Assembly (NCBI GenBank): GCA_009599575.1
Contig: VWND01000012.1
Span: 434,001-498,000, forward strand
Length of the DNA stretch: 64,000 nt
Source of the DNA: Blumeriella jaapii
Taxonomy: Eukaryota; Ascomycota; Leotiomycetes; Helotiales; Drepanopezizaceae
Reading direction: 5' to 3'
A program made the translations under genes and the position numbers. The notes under the pieces were generated by a model. It was not told the origin of the DNA. It made no database searches and was given only the letters and a program-made list of their open reading frames with translations. Positions 1 through 12,500 of this stretch are shown here, in pieces. How positions within the stretch are numbered: the first letter of the stretch is position 1; the number at the start of each line of letters is the position of its first letter.

Positions 1-3000
1 TAAACCCGACTTATATATTTTATTTTTTTGTATTAATATTAACATTTTTTACAAGCGCAAAGCTGATAAAATACGATTCGTAAATCTCGGCGAATCCGGT
101 GGAGATATTTCCGAAAAAATAAACGATTGGTTTGAAAAAAATAAAACAACAAAATTATTTTAATTAATTATTAGTAAATTCGAAAAATTTATCACCGGCC
201 GATTTTCCAGCTTATTATTTAACAGCCGATTTATAAAAAAACGATTTGATAATCTAGCAATCGGAACTTAATTTTTGCTAAAAAAAAAAAAAGTTTTGTA
301 CGAAATTTTACGCAACCGAAAAAAAGCTATAGCTTTCGATTTTATCGAAATGGGCCAATTCAGCTTTAACGTTACGCTTTATATCGATATCAAAATCGTG
401 TTTTACGAAGCTTGGCAAAAAAAGACTTTTTTAGTTTTTAAAACCTTTTAAAATAAAATAGTCGAAATGTTGAAAAAACGAATTAAATAAAAAATCTTCG
501 AATTTTGCTACGGCCTATATAAAAACAAATAGTTTATCGTTGCGAAAAAAAAAAAAAGCATTTACAAATTTATTATCGTAGTCGTCGAAATAAACAAAAT
601 AACGATACGAAACGCTAACGTGCCATTTAACGTCGATTAATTTTCAAACGAATTCGCAAAACTGACGATCGCTTTTTTTTTCGATTTGTTTTCCGGCTAC
701 GATTATTTAATATTTAATCTACGATTTCGAAATATAATAGCAATTCAAATTCCAATCGGTTTGCTGCGTATAATCAAAGTATTTATAAAAGCTATTAATT
801 CAGTCGTTTAATTCGTAAAAGTCGTATACAAGGTTTTTATAACTTGCATTTCTGATATTGCTTTTTTTTACGTTAACGACGTCGGAATAAAAAGCCTTAG
901 ATTATATTATAATAATAAAAAAATCTTTTTTAAAATTCGACGCTATATAATAAAATATATTTAAAATATCGATAAAATTATAGTTTGCTTCGAAAAAGCT
1001 AAAGCTATTATTAGCCTTCGATTAAAATTTTGCATGCCCGAAATAAATATCGTCGGTTATATAATTAATAACGCTGGCCGCCATTTTTAACGAAAATTAA
1101 AAAGATTTGCGAATAGAAAAAGTATAAAAATATTACCGAAGCCAAAGTTTTTATTAGCGTTGTGATTTATTATCGCAATTAAATTAAAAACTTTTTTTAA
1201 AAAGCTGTATTTATTTACGTTACGATAAAAAAAAAAATCGATTTTGTTTAGAAAAAAAAGCAGAGCAAAATTATAAAAGTTTTTAAAAACGACTTTTTAT
1301 CGGCCTTATCGTTTATACGAATCGATTATAATCTAGACGTAAAAAAAATTATTTTAATTATCGACGCTAATATTTTCGGCTAAAAAATTGTATTATAACA
1401 AATCGATAAAAACAAAAAACGGCATTTTTTACGATTCGAAAGCGGCTTATAATCCTCCGCGGAAGCACGTTATAATATTATTAAGCGAAAATATCGAAGC
1501 GCTTTCAAAGCAATAAAAAAAATAAAAAACGAATTGTACGGCGTATATTTTATTTTAAAAACAAACGCAAAAGTTTTTATCGACTAATTAAATAAAAAAG
1601 CCAGCGATTTATCAAAAGCGTTCGTTATTAATTAAATAGCTTAAATGCGACTTATAAACTTCGAAATTAAGCATATTAAAAAAATAATTAATATAGCGGC
1701 AAACGGCCTTTTCAAACGAAAACGTTTTTATTTATTTGATTTCGCTAAATAAAACGAATAAAATATCGACGAATAAATCGCTAACGAAATCGGCTGCTTC
1801 GCTATCTGCGTTTTAAGTTTTATAAAGCCAAAACCATTCGCGTTGCTATTTCGGCTAGCATCGCGAATAAAAAATATTAATTTTCGGGCCGAAAAAGTAT
1901 TCGCGTTATTATTTCGGCTAGTATCGCGAATGGATTTGACCGAAAACGATCGGAATAAGCCGATTAACGACGAAAATAAACTTTTGATCGATAATTACAA
2001 AACCGAAGATTTTTATTTAATCGCATATTATTTAATTATTTTATTTAAATTATTTAGCGTGCTAAATTATTAATTTAAATTATTTAAAAACCAAGTTTTC
2101 GATTATATTTTAGCCGATAAAAAGCTATATAAAATAAAAAACAATATATATTAAAAACGTTTAATAATAAATAATAAAACCGATAAATTTCAAATTATAA
2201 AAAAAGCTTACGAAAAAGTGTTTTTCAAAAAAGCTAAAGCTATTTATTACCGAATTAAAAATAATTTCTAATAAAAAAGTTGCTTCGAAGATTGCAAAGC
2301 CTTCGTTAAAAGCTGTATTTCTTATTAAAAACGAAAGCCTGGCCGAAAAAAAAATTTATTATATCCGACGTAGTTTTTTAAAATTTAAAAAAAAATTAAT
2401 TTCGATATTATACGCGTACCGATTACCGATCGCGAATATACGTGCTTCGTATTCGTTATTAACGACCTGTTTAAATAGCTTGAAAAGCGACTTTTCCGAA
2501 ACGCTATTTCCGAAATTATAACGACTTTTTTTTAAAAAAACGTTATATATCGATACGGATTGTTTAGCAAATTAAATATCGATAATAAATTCGAAAACAA
2601 AAGCGTTATCGAAACTTTTATAAAAAAATACGAAATCCAGCGTATTTAAATTTCAGCTTATAATTCGAAAAGCAACGGATCCGTGGAACGAAGCTATAAA
2701 AACATTTTCGACGGCTTTTCAAAAGCTATTCGAAAAAGTTATAAGCGTTAGTCGCGGAAATTTTCGAAAATGCTTTTTGCTATGCGCATATATATATACG
2801 CTTTTATTAAAATAATCTTATTTTTTATTTAATACGGCAAAAACGCTCGATTATTTTTAAAAACAAAATAGCTTGTATAAAAGTTTTATAACGTAATTAA
2901 AATAAAAACAAAAGCGGATTTATTAATAATAAAATTTAAATAGCTAAATTACCGCGATATAAATATAAAAAAAATAATTTTAAAAAAGAAAAAGTATAAA

Positions 3001-3470
3001 AAAGCGGCTAAAAAAGTCTGAAATAAAACCAAAGTTTTAAAAAAAACGCTAATTAAAAAAGAAAATCTGATTTTAATTTACGACGTTTAGCGCGCTATTA
3101 ACAAATCGGCCGATATTAAATTTAATTATAAATAGCTCGGACCTTACGAAATATACAAGGCCGAGTTAAATAAAAGCTATTATAAATTTACGGAATTCGA
3201 TAAAATAAAATTAAAAAAAACGTTCGCCGCCAACCGGTTGAAACGATTTTATAAAAGAAACCAGCAAGTTTATTTTTTAAATTTTAATTCAAATAGCGAT
3301 TCCGATTTCAACGAATCCGACGACGATTCCGACCAAAGCGATTATACTTTTGAAAAAAAAAATCTTTTGAAAAGGTTTGGAAACAACCGGACGATAATCC
3401 CGCTGCTGAAAGCATAATTTAAATCGTGATTTTATCCATAACCGAAAAAAGAAAAATGCTTACAAAATTG
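1..3470 (+). pseudogene. pol: E1-a pol remnant (RT, RNase H, integrase)
   Basis: This is a broken polyprotein gene of a Ty3/gypsy element, truncated at the window edge. The RT catalytic box reads FYVNDVG at 866..886; the family usually has DD here, so one aspartate looks RIP-changed to Asn. An RNase H start (IDAN, about 1360) follows, then an open linker at 1843..2073. The integrase zinc region is near 2160..2330. In the integrase core, Asp is near 2404, a second Asp is near 2581 and the catalytic Glu is retained in GSVER at 2677..2691. Many stops stand at former Gln and Trp codons. An acidic Asp/Ser-rich tail precedes the end near 3410..3470. It cannot encode a functional enzyme. Confidence 0.88.
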
Positions 3471-3984
3471 TTTATTAATTATTTTATTATTTTTGCTGTT
3501 TATTTTTTTTTTTTTATTATATATTGTTTTATTATTTTCGTTTTGCTTTGCTTATATACAATTTAATTATTTTATTTTATATACACTGTTTATTTTTAAG
3601 ACTTTTTTTTATATTATTTAAAATATTTACTGTATTTTTCTTTGTTTAACTGTACTTTTGTTTATCAAAACAAAAGCTTTGTATATATTTAAGCCGCATA
3701 TCTGATATATTTATACCGCTCGCACATTTTACGAAAACTATTTTTTATGCATTTTATTATTTGCTATTTTTTGTATTATTCACTTTTTTCGTTATTTTAA
3801 ACGAATGCCTATTTAAATAATTATAATTTATTAAAAAAACAATATGCGAATTTCCGTAATTTTCGGATACAAATACTTTACAGTTTTTGTATTTTTTTTT
3901 AATTATTTTGCAATAAATATAACATATTTTTTTAATTAATAAACTTATCGATATTATATCGTTTTTTAAGTAAAGCGTTGCTAA
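3471..3984. other. E1-a spacer between pol and ORF3
   Basis: This AT-rich stretch of about 500 bases is found at the same place in E1-c, E1-b and E1-e. It contains T-rich tracts and several TATATA-like boxes (for example near 3550 and 3680) that could be an internal promoter for ORF3, but nothing proves this. An open frame on the opposite strand (3757..3993, 78 codons) lies here; see findings. Confidence 0.6.
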
Positions 3985-6900
3985 ACTTAGCAAATTTATT
4001 TTTATTTATTTTGAAACGGAACTATTATACGCAACCTTTCCGAATTTAAGCAAATATATAATGCCGTTATTTCAAATTAATAAGCAGCTTTCGTAAAAAT
4101 ATTTATAAAATAATTCGATATAATAACTGAAAACGTTAACGAATTTTTATTCGATTACGAAAGCTTCGTTAAAACTAAATTCGTTCGCAAAAACTTTGAT
4201 TACGACAAATTCTTATTAAACTACGATAACGTTTTAAAAGCTTTCGCCGAAGCAAAAAAAGCTCGAAATAATAAAAAAAAGATAATAAACCGAATATTGC
4301 GCTTTTTGTTAAATTAACGAAAAAAAGATATTTAAAAATACGTTTTTAATAAAATCACCGGTATTATTTTATTTCGGCATTTCGTTCGCTTTTTCGAAAT
4401 TATTATTTTTATTAAAAAAGAAGTTTGAATACTAAACGCTTACATTTTTAAAGCGCAAGCTTTAAAAGCTAATAATTTAAAAGCCCGCAGATTTACAAAC
4501 TTTTTTATAGCTATTTGCAAACTAATCGACGATGTTATGCAATCGCTAAAAAAAGTTTTAATCGGCTGCGAAATCTTAAATCTGACTTTTTTTTAAAACA
4601 AAAAACTAAGCGTCGTTAAATACGGCATTTTTATACCGAAAAAAAAAAACGACGCCATTCCGATATTTTAAATTTACGACGACGAAAAAAACGAAAAAGC
4701 TAATATAATTTTCGTTTAATTCGACATACGCGATAATAATTAATATTTTTAAAATAGCTAAAATAATTCGACGACTTTTATTTTTAATTATCGAAAACGA
4801 ATCCGAAAACGAAATTAAAAACGTAATAACAAATAACCGCTTATTCGAATATAAAAAATCTATTATATTTATAAAAACGATTCCGGAAAAAATAAAAATA
4901 AAAAACGTAAAAAAACGCGCCGATATTTCCGAAATCTTTTTTGTTCGAAAAAAAAAACTATTCGCGTCGCTAAAAAAAAAGGCACCGCAAGTAAAAACAG
5001 CCGGAAATCGACGCCGGATTACAGCTTTTAAATTAATTAATAAAAAACGCGACGATTCTACGGAATCAGATTTAAAAAATACCGGTATTCCGAAAGAAAA
5101 AAATCCAAACGATTTTAAATTTGATTTTTCGAAATTAAATACGCAAATATTAAAAACGCTTGCTGCGTTTAAAAACGTCGTACCGCTAATATTTCAGATT
5201 TTAATAAAAGCATTTAAGATTTCGACTATTGCACGATTCGACCGAAAAAGCTTAAAAAAAAATATCGAAGTTATCGCGAAAAAAATTATACAAAAAATAT
5301 AAAATCAGATTATTTTGTTTAAAACTTTCGCTTTCGACGACAAAACGATTTAAAAGTTTTATTTCGATATTTTTATATAAAAATTAAATAAACCCGTCAG
5401 CTTTTTTTTTTTTGCTTCGAACGAAAATTAAATCAAGCTTTTTTCGGAAAATTGCAAATATAATACGTCGAAATAAATAAAAAAAACTTTTGAAAACGGT
5501 AACCCGTTTTTATTCGAGCTTTTTTTCGCTAAAAAACTTCGATTTTTTAATTTCGTTTTTACGAATAACGTTAACGCTAAAAAAAACGGCAAGTTTTGTT
5601 ATTTTCACGTGCGCTGTTACGCGGCGTATTGCGATTTAATTATAAAAGAAATCGATATTATCGGCTTCGCTAATCGCTTCGTTATTATTAAAAATTCGGA
5701 CTACGACGTATTCGAAATTAATTTTAATAATTAATTTATATTCCGACGAAAAACTGCGAAAACTATTTAAGCGCGTGCTAAAGTTTATTTGGGCTACGCA
5801 AATTTTAAAACGGATTTCAAAATATTTAACGCGATTATAAAATTCGATTAAAACGTAAAAAAATAAAAATAACGAATATTTCTAAAAGCCGACTTTTCTG
5901 GCCTTTCGACCGAAAATATATTTTAAAATTTATTTGAATTAAATTGCGAATTCGTTAATTACGTAAGGTTTTATAACGGAAAAAACAAACCATTGCTGTA
6001 TTTTATAAAAAAAAAAATAGTTATATATAAGCATTATTTCCGATTAATTAAAACCCAAAAAGCGTTTATAGCCTTTTTCGCTAATATGCTTTACAATTTT
6101 ATTTAATAAGTTTTTAAAATATATTCCGGCTTTTATTTCGCTGTTCTAATTATTCGAAATTTCGAAAACTGCCGTTTCGTAGTATATTTTAACGTTCCGA
6201 TCGTTTTAAATTTCGCTAATCCCGATCGTATTATAATTATAAAATTCGATATCGCCGATTTTTAAAAAAAAAAAAAAAATCGAAAATTTTACCGACGCCA
6301 TTTTCGATTATTACGTTCTGCCTGCTTTCGCATACAATTCGAAGATAATCGAAGCTTATTTGTAATTATATTACGATGCCAAACTAATTAAAACCATTTA
6401 AAAAAGCCCAGCTTTTTCGTATTTCAGCGCGTTTAAAACAATAGCTTTAGCTATTTTATCGAATTACGAAACCGAAAGCTACGGAATAAAAAATAAAATA
6501 ACTTTTATTAGCTTTTCGACTAAGCAAAAAGTTTTCGTTAAATTTAAGACCCAAAAAACCGACGGCGCGATGCTAATTTATTCGAATAATTATACGGCGT
6601 AAAAATACAAAAACTATTTCGAAAACGATAATCCGATAAGCAATCTGATATTATTTGTATTACGGCGAAAGCAATTATAATATTTTCGATAGTTTCGATT
6701 GCAAACGATTATTTCCGAATTATTTCGTAAAATAGTTTTTTTTATAAATTTTAAAGCTTTTTTAAAAGCATTCGTCGGTAAATAACCGTGGTCCGATTTA
6801 TTAGTTTTACGCGAAGCAAAAGCGTTAATCGGTTTTAATTACGACGAATTAATCGATTATTTTTACGATTTAACAAAAGATTTTTCAGCGTTTTTTGCAA

Positions 6901-7165
6901 AACGTAAAACTACGTTCAGAAATTAAAATTTATTATTTACGCAGAAAAGTCGTAAAAAGCATCCGTCGCGGCGATATCTGATAATATTATCGACGAAAAA
7001 GCTATTAAAACGTTCGTAAATTTAAACGATACTTCGATTAATATTTTATCGAACCATTTTTTAAAAAAGCAGAATAAACAAAATGATTTAAACGACAAGC
7101 GAAACGCTACCCCTTCGCAGAAGCCAACAGCAAAAAGGCCAAAAACGGGCTAAAAAATTCGGTTT
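3985..7165 (+). pseudogene. E1-a ORF3, unknown third gene of the element
   Basis: I do not recognise this product. The frame can be followed for about 1,000 codons from near 4000 with stops mostly at former Gln/Trp codons, plus slips in A-runs such as the one near 6270. Recognisable blocks shared with the other copies are an Asp/Tyr-rich N-terminal block (4120..4260), a Lys/Arg-rich middle (4900..5060), a Cys/Tyr block reading CYAAYCDL near 5615, a block around IKFDIADF near 6245, and a basic C-terminus. I see no signal peptide, membrane segment, protease, RT or integrase motif, so an env-like role is not supported. This copy lacks about 22 bases near 7157 that the others have around the stop. 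Confidence 0.7.
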
Positions 7166-7275
7166 TTGATTAATTGGTTTTTAAATTATATAAAATAAAT
7201 TAGATTGCATTTATTAAAATTATGTTTTCTTTTAATCGTAATTAAAAACGACTACGTATATTGTTTAGAATAAAA

Positions 7276-7542
7276 TGTAAAACGGTGATATCTTATATTA
7301 ATAAAAATTGGTAGTTTTAGCTATGGTCGAAGCATAAACCCCTCCGAGACCCCCTGCCGCTGACTACCTTCAACAGGTATAAAAGCAAAACACCCCTTTA
7401 AATAGTACCAGAGACGCGCAATCCAATTCATATCTTCACTTATTCTTTTTTTTCTTTCTTCAGTTTTTTCTAGGGATTCTCTAGACTATTTTATCCACCG
7501 ATATATGGCCGTATCAGTCTGGTTTTCCTACCTACTTTTACA
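7276..7542 (+). repeat. E1-a 3' LTR
   Basis: This is a 267-bp long terminal repeat starting TGTAAAACGG and ending CTACTTTTACA, with 7-bp inverted ends (TGTAAAA/TTTTACA). A TATA box (TATAAAA) is at 7378..7384, about 100 bp in. It is one of the least mutated E1 LTRs. The same sequence is at 15366, 19284, 30318, 44036, 57492 and 57896. Confidence 0.95.
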
Positions 7543-8470
7543 ATAGCGAATTCGAGCCGAAAAGCATTAAAAATAAAAGACTTTTTAATATATCGAAGAA
7601 AAAATACTAAAAAAGCTTAATTTTTTATTCGGCGTATAAAACGAAGTTTCCGCTAAAATAAAAAGATAATATTTTGTATTAATTAAAAAAAAATTAACGC
7701 TTATATTTTAGCTTTCGATGATAAAATAAAAAAAAAATAAACCGGATACGAACGACGTTTTACGAACGTTCGAATTATATAAAACGATTTCAAAAAATAA
7801 ATATTAGATTTTTTAATAAATGCGGAAAATCGAAAAATCGCGGCTTCGAATTTATACGATAAAACGAAGTAAAAAAAATATAAATTAATTAACGATTTCG
7901 TTGCTTATTTAAATAATTTCGAATAGCAATTGCAAATAACAAACGATGCGATTAAAAAAAAAATGCTTTTCGCAAAACTCCGATTTATTTTTCGAAAAGA
8001 AATTATTAAACGAAGCAATATTGCTGCTATAAGCTCGCACGAAAAATTAATATTAATCGCTCGTCGTATCGAAAATATTAATAAAATTATTAGCGACAAA
8101 ACGAAAAATAATAAACGACGAAACGAACGTAAAAAAAAAAAAAAAAAAAAAAACTTATATTTACGATTAAAATTTAAAAGTTAAAATAAATATATACCGT
8201 TTTCGATTCGAAAATACGTTATAAAAAGAAAAACGAAAGCGAAAAAACGATAATTTTAATAAAATCCTTTGGAATTTTAAAACTTTTAACGATTTTTTTT
8301 ATTTTTCGAAATACAGTCGCTGTTAAAAAAAAAAACATCGTATAATTAATTATTTAAAAGTCGAATGTTATAAATGCAACAGAAAAAAATATATAATTTT
8401 AAATTGTTCCGAAGCTAACAAATCTAAAAATTCGGAAAAAGCTTTCGCTCGATTTTAATTTCGTCGCTGC
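7543..8470 (+). pseudogene. gag: E3 gag remnant (C-terminal half)
   Basis: This is the capsid/nucleocapsid part of a Ty3/gypsy Gag. An open segment at 7930..8184 gives a Lys/Arg-rich helical region. Near 8370..8410 there is a CCHC-type zinc knuckle, CYKCNRKKYIILNC, in which the expected His is Tyr; CAC-to-TAC is the RIP change. The 5' half is missing because E1-a sits there. Several stops interrupt the frame. Confidence 0.75.
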
Positions 8471-9209
8471 TAATAAAATCGAGCGAAAAAAAAAAGCAAA
8501 AAATAATAATTTCAGTCGAAATTAAAAAAATCAAAAGCGAAACTCGTACGAAACAAGCTTTTATCGACTGCGGCGCGGAAAAAAACTGCGTAATCTAAAA
8601 ATTATTAATTAAATATAAATAAAAACTAATTTAAAAACGTATTAATTTATTTACGATTAAAAAAAAAAAAAATTATTTACGGCACGTATACGCAACCTAT
8701 TCGCGTTATTAATAATTATAAAACAATTAAAAAAATATAAAGCGATTTCGTAATTTGCGATATAAATATTTTAAAAGTTTTATTTATTTTAAGATTTTTT
8801 TGGTTGCAAAATATCGATCCCGTTATAAGCTTTCGAGCTAAATCGTAGCGATACCTAATCGAACGCTTATAATTTAATTTCGTTATAATCAAACGTTTTA
8901 AAAAAAAATCCAAAAAAAAGCAAGCGTTTTATATCGTTTTAAAAAAAGCTATTGAAAAACAATATTAATTATTTTTCAAATACGACGATTACGCCGACGT
9001 GTTTAACGATATCGCCGCGGTTATTCTAGCTTTTTATTATTTTATAAAGCATCGAATAAATTTCGCGGAAAGAAAAAACTTTTTTTAGGAATTAATCTAC
9101 TTTTTATCGGAATTTAAATTTACCGAATTACGCGAATATTTCGATTCGAATTTAAAAAAAAGCTGGATAAAAAAATTTATTAGCTTTGCCGGCGCACCGA
9201 TAATATTTA
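8471..9209 (+). pseudogene. pol: E3 pol remnant, part 1 (protease, start of RT)
   Basis: The retropepsin-like active site is read as FIDCGAE near 8560..8580 (the family motif is D-S/T/C-G-A). The run-up to RT follows: a region matching the usual IYSLSE-type block near 9100 (here IYFLSE), then LREYFDSNL and AGAPIIF up to the E2-a insertion. Frameshifts and Gln/Trp stops are scattered. The gene continues at 44571. Confidence 0.8.
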
Positions 9210-9476
9210 TGTGACGATCTAATCAGTCGAAGGGCTGGGAGATCAGTCAACTGGTCGCCGTGTTCATATGGTATGAAACGAGCCTTTGGTTTTGTAACAA
9301 AAATATTTATTTAAAATTAACAATTGCAGAAGGCAGAGATTGCTAAAAGAAAAGGGCCTTATATATATGAATAGTTTTTATAGTTGATGGGAAGACCCAC
9401 CAGAAGACCAGAAAGCTTGTAACTATACGTAGTTGCTGGAATAATATACGAGATAGCAAAAGAGTAAATCGTTATA
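9210..9476 (-). repeat. E2-a 3' LTR
   Basis: This is a 267-bp LTR. On the plus strand it begins TGTGACGAT, and its other end is mutated from ATCGTCACA to ATCGTTATA. It lies outside gag-pol in the 3' position. It carries more RIP-type changes than its partner 5' LTR at 44304..44570. Confidence 0.94.
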
Positions 9477-9554
9477 TTATTTTCCCGTTCGAAAAAAGCG
9501 CGCTTTCGAGCTTTTATTTATTGGTACGTCGTTATTTAAATAATCGTACGAGTT

Positions 9555-12500
9555 TAAACTTTCGGAATACGCTTTCAGCCAGTTTATAAGTTTTGCAAAA
9601 GGACCGGAAAGCTTATGCGCCAAATAAAAGTCGCGCATCTTTAAAAAAGCGTATATAAAATCAGACGCGGAATACCACGTAAGATTTTTATTTAAGCCTA
9701 TCTAAGAAACTTTATATTAAAAGGTTTTTCGTTGCATTCGACAAACGATTAATTTTTCGATTTCGTATTTAAGCTTATTAATTATATTAATAAATTCAGA
9801 AGCTAAGTTAATTTGATTTAAAAGCGTATCGTTAGCTGTTTTACGCAATCGATTAGCGTAAAAAACTGGGTGTACGTTTATAATATTAAAAAAATTTAAT
9901 TTAAAAGCGTTATCGAAAATTTTGGCTACAATTTTAAAAGGGCCGTTTATAAAATTGTCGAGCTTACGGAAGGGCCGGAAGGTCGGAAATAAACGCATAT
10001 CGAGCTATATATAATCGCTAACGTTAAAATCGATCGCGCGGCGAGATTTATTCGCATTTTTTTATATTTTATCGTAAATTTGTTAAAAATGCGATTTAGC
10101 GAAGTTTTAAGCGTCGTAATAGCGGCGAACGTACGCACGAGCTTCGTTTGCGTTTAGCTTATATAAAAGATTAAAAAAAAAGGAAGTATCGAGCTTTTAG
10201 TTTCAATTGGTATAAAAAATATAACCGTGTATAATTTTAAAAAATAAAAGGCCATTTAGATTTTCGTGAAGAAAGATTATTTAAGCGAAATTTATTATTA
10301 AAAAAAATTCGTTTTAATCGTTTTAATAAAAATTTACGAAAGGTCGAAAGCGTTTTTGCAAATATTGGTTGTAAATTTCGGTCTGATTATCGGTTTCGGA
10401 ATAAGCGGCTGTCGAAAGTTTTAATTGCGTATCGAATATTTTATTTAATTTAAATCAGAAAATAAATTAATACTAAAGGCTACGATCGCTAATAATACTT
10501 TTTAAAAAGCCAAAATACTTATATACGTGAAATATATATAATTTAACAAAGCTTCGAACGTCGATATTTTTGTAACAGGAAATCGAAATAGTTTGCTTAG
10601 AAAAACGATTTATTATTACAAATACGTTATCGTAATCGTATTTGTTTTTATTAAAGCTGCAAAAGTTTATTATAACGTGCTTTTAAAAATGGTCAGAAAC
10701 AAAAAAAAGCTGAAAAAGGCCGGAGCGCTTATTTTTTAAAACAAAACTTTTTCGATAAGCGTAGCAGTTGCGATAGTATTATTTTACGAAAGCTATTATA
10801 TTTCGCTAATAATATTAGTCCGAAAGCAATTGCGTAGTTTTGCGAACGCTGAAATAAGCGGTGGAAATCTGATCGTGCATTTTTCGTACGAAGGCCAAAC
10901 GAAAATAATCGACGTTTGGTATTATTAAGCGATCGTAATATAATAGCAGATCGCGTTTAAATATATACGAAATATTATTAGCGTCGTTTTTTTTTATAGC
11001 GTTTCGTATAGTTTTTTTTCGGAAAGCTATTAGGCTGCTAGCTATACGATTAGCGTGGAAAAGCTGGTTAACGATACGGAATACGGAAAAAAAATCAGCT
11101 ATTTTAACAATAAAAACAGCTGTTTCGGAGGCCGTGGAAGGTCGAAGTTTTTCAATTAAAAAGCGATAATCGATTTGATCGGCTCGAAAAAAGGTTTGCA
11201 GGCGCTGAATGCGTTTAAAAAAGTTTTGGCGGTCGAATTCGCTCGTACGACGCGTTAGTGCGTTAATTAAAAAATTGTGTTTATTTGGTTTGTACGTAAT
11301 AAGAATTGTAATCGGCGAAAAGCTCGGCCTAGCGTATTTGTCGAACGTTTAAAAGTTTGAAAGTTATAAAATATTTTAAGGTTTTGTAATTAATAATTAT
11401 TTTGATTTGATAAATTAAACTAATTAATTTAATACGAAAGTTGCTTAGAAATTTTACAATTGCGAGCATTTTTTTATCGTATACGACGTAATTTAGTTTT
11501 ACGAAGGCTATGATTTTGCTGAAGTAGGCGATTGGAAGCTAGTCGTCGTTATAAAATTAAAAAAGCACAAAAGCTATTACGCCGTCGGAAGCGTTAGTTT
11601 TTAATATGCAGAAAAGATTTTGTTTATAATATTGTAAAACTGGTGCAGTAATAAGGGCTAGTGTAAAAAAGTCGAAACTTTTCTGACATTTAAAAATAAA
11701 ATTGTAAAAAACGTTAGCTTTGATTAAATAAATTAAAGGTTTTGCAATTGTATCGTAGTTTCGAATAAAACGTCGATAAAAGTTACAAAAACCAAAAAAG
11801 CTTTATATATTTTTTATAATAATAAAAGGCTTTCAGTAAGCGATTACGAAGACTTTTTCTGGGTTTATTTTTAAGCTTTCGGTGGAAATAATAAAGCTTA
11901 GGTAACGGATTCGAATAACGTTAAATTCAGATTTTCGAATATCGGCCTGTAATTTAGCGTTAGCGAGCTTTTAAAGCATTTTGCGAACGTATATAGCATG
12001 TTTTAAAAAGTCGGAAAAGTAAATGAAAATATTATTTAAATATATAATACAAAAATCGTTTAAATAATCGAAAAAAACGTCGTTTATATAACGTTAGTAA
12101 ATTGCGGGTTTATTAATAAGGCCAAAAGATAGTATTTTGCATTTATAAGCGCCGTAACGCGTACGAAACGTCGTCAGTTTTTTATTAACGGAGTTTATTC
12201 GAATTTTATAAAAAGCTTGACGAATATCGAGCTTTGTAAAAATTCGCGCTTTCGAAAAACGAGCAAAGGTTTTATCGATAAAAAAAAAAAAGTAGCGATT
12301 TTTACGAATAACGTTATTAAAAACTCGATAATCGATACAAAAACGCAATGAACCGTCGGATTTTTTAGCGAAAAACATTGGAACAGCGAAAAAAGCGATA
12401 AAAAATTCGATAAAACTTTTATTAAAATTATTTTGCAAATAAGTTTTAATAATTTCGAGCTTTAAAATCGATATTTTATATAAAAAAGTATATTTCAGCT

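Larger units (their letters stand above)
1..7542 (+). mobile_element. E1-a: Ty3/gypsy LTR retrotransposon, 3' part
   Basis: This is the 3' two thirds of an 11.3-kb E1 element whose 5' LTR, gag and protease lie left of the window. It runs from reverse transcriptase through RNase H, integrase, an AT-rich spacer and ORF3 to a complete 3' LTR. It aligns base for base in order with E1-c, and in reverse with E1-b and E1-e, differing mainly by C-to-T and G-to-A changes. What follows the LTR is the Gag region of E3, so E1-a appears to be inserted in E3; the matching left flank is outside the window. Confidence 0.9.
7543..9209 (+). mobile_element. E3: Ty3/gypsy element, left piece
   Basis: This is the base layer of the nest. 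It carries the C-terminal part of Gag, the protease and the N-terminal edge of RT. At 9209 the frame stops inside the RT block reading AGAPIIF and resumes at 44571 with ISKKNG and LRLYVDYR, after the E2-a insertion. The 5-bp duplication ATTTA (9205..9209 and 44571..44575) marks the break. E3's 5' end is beyond E1-a and outside the window. Confidence 0.88.

Noticed and set aside
3985..7165. ORF3 as a separate DNA transposon or LINE inserted next to E1
   Set aside because: It is at the same position in every E1 copy that reaches this region, inside the LTRs, with no terminal repeats or duplications of its own.
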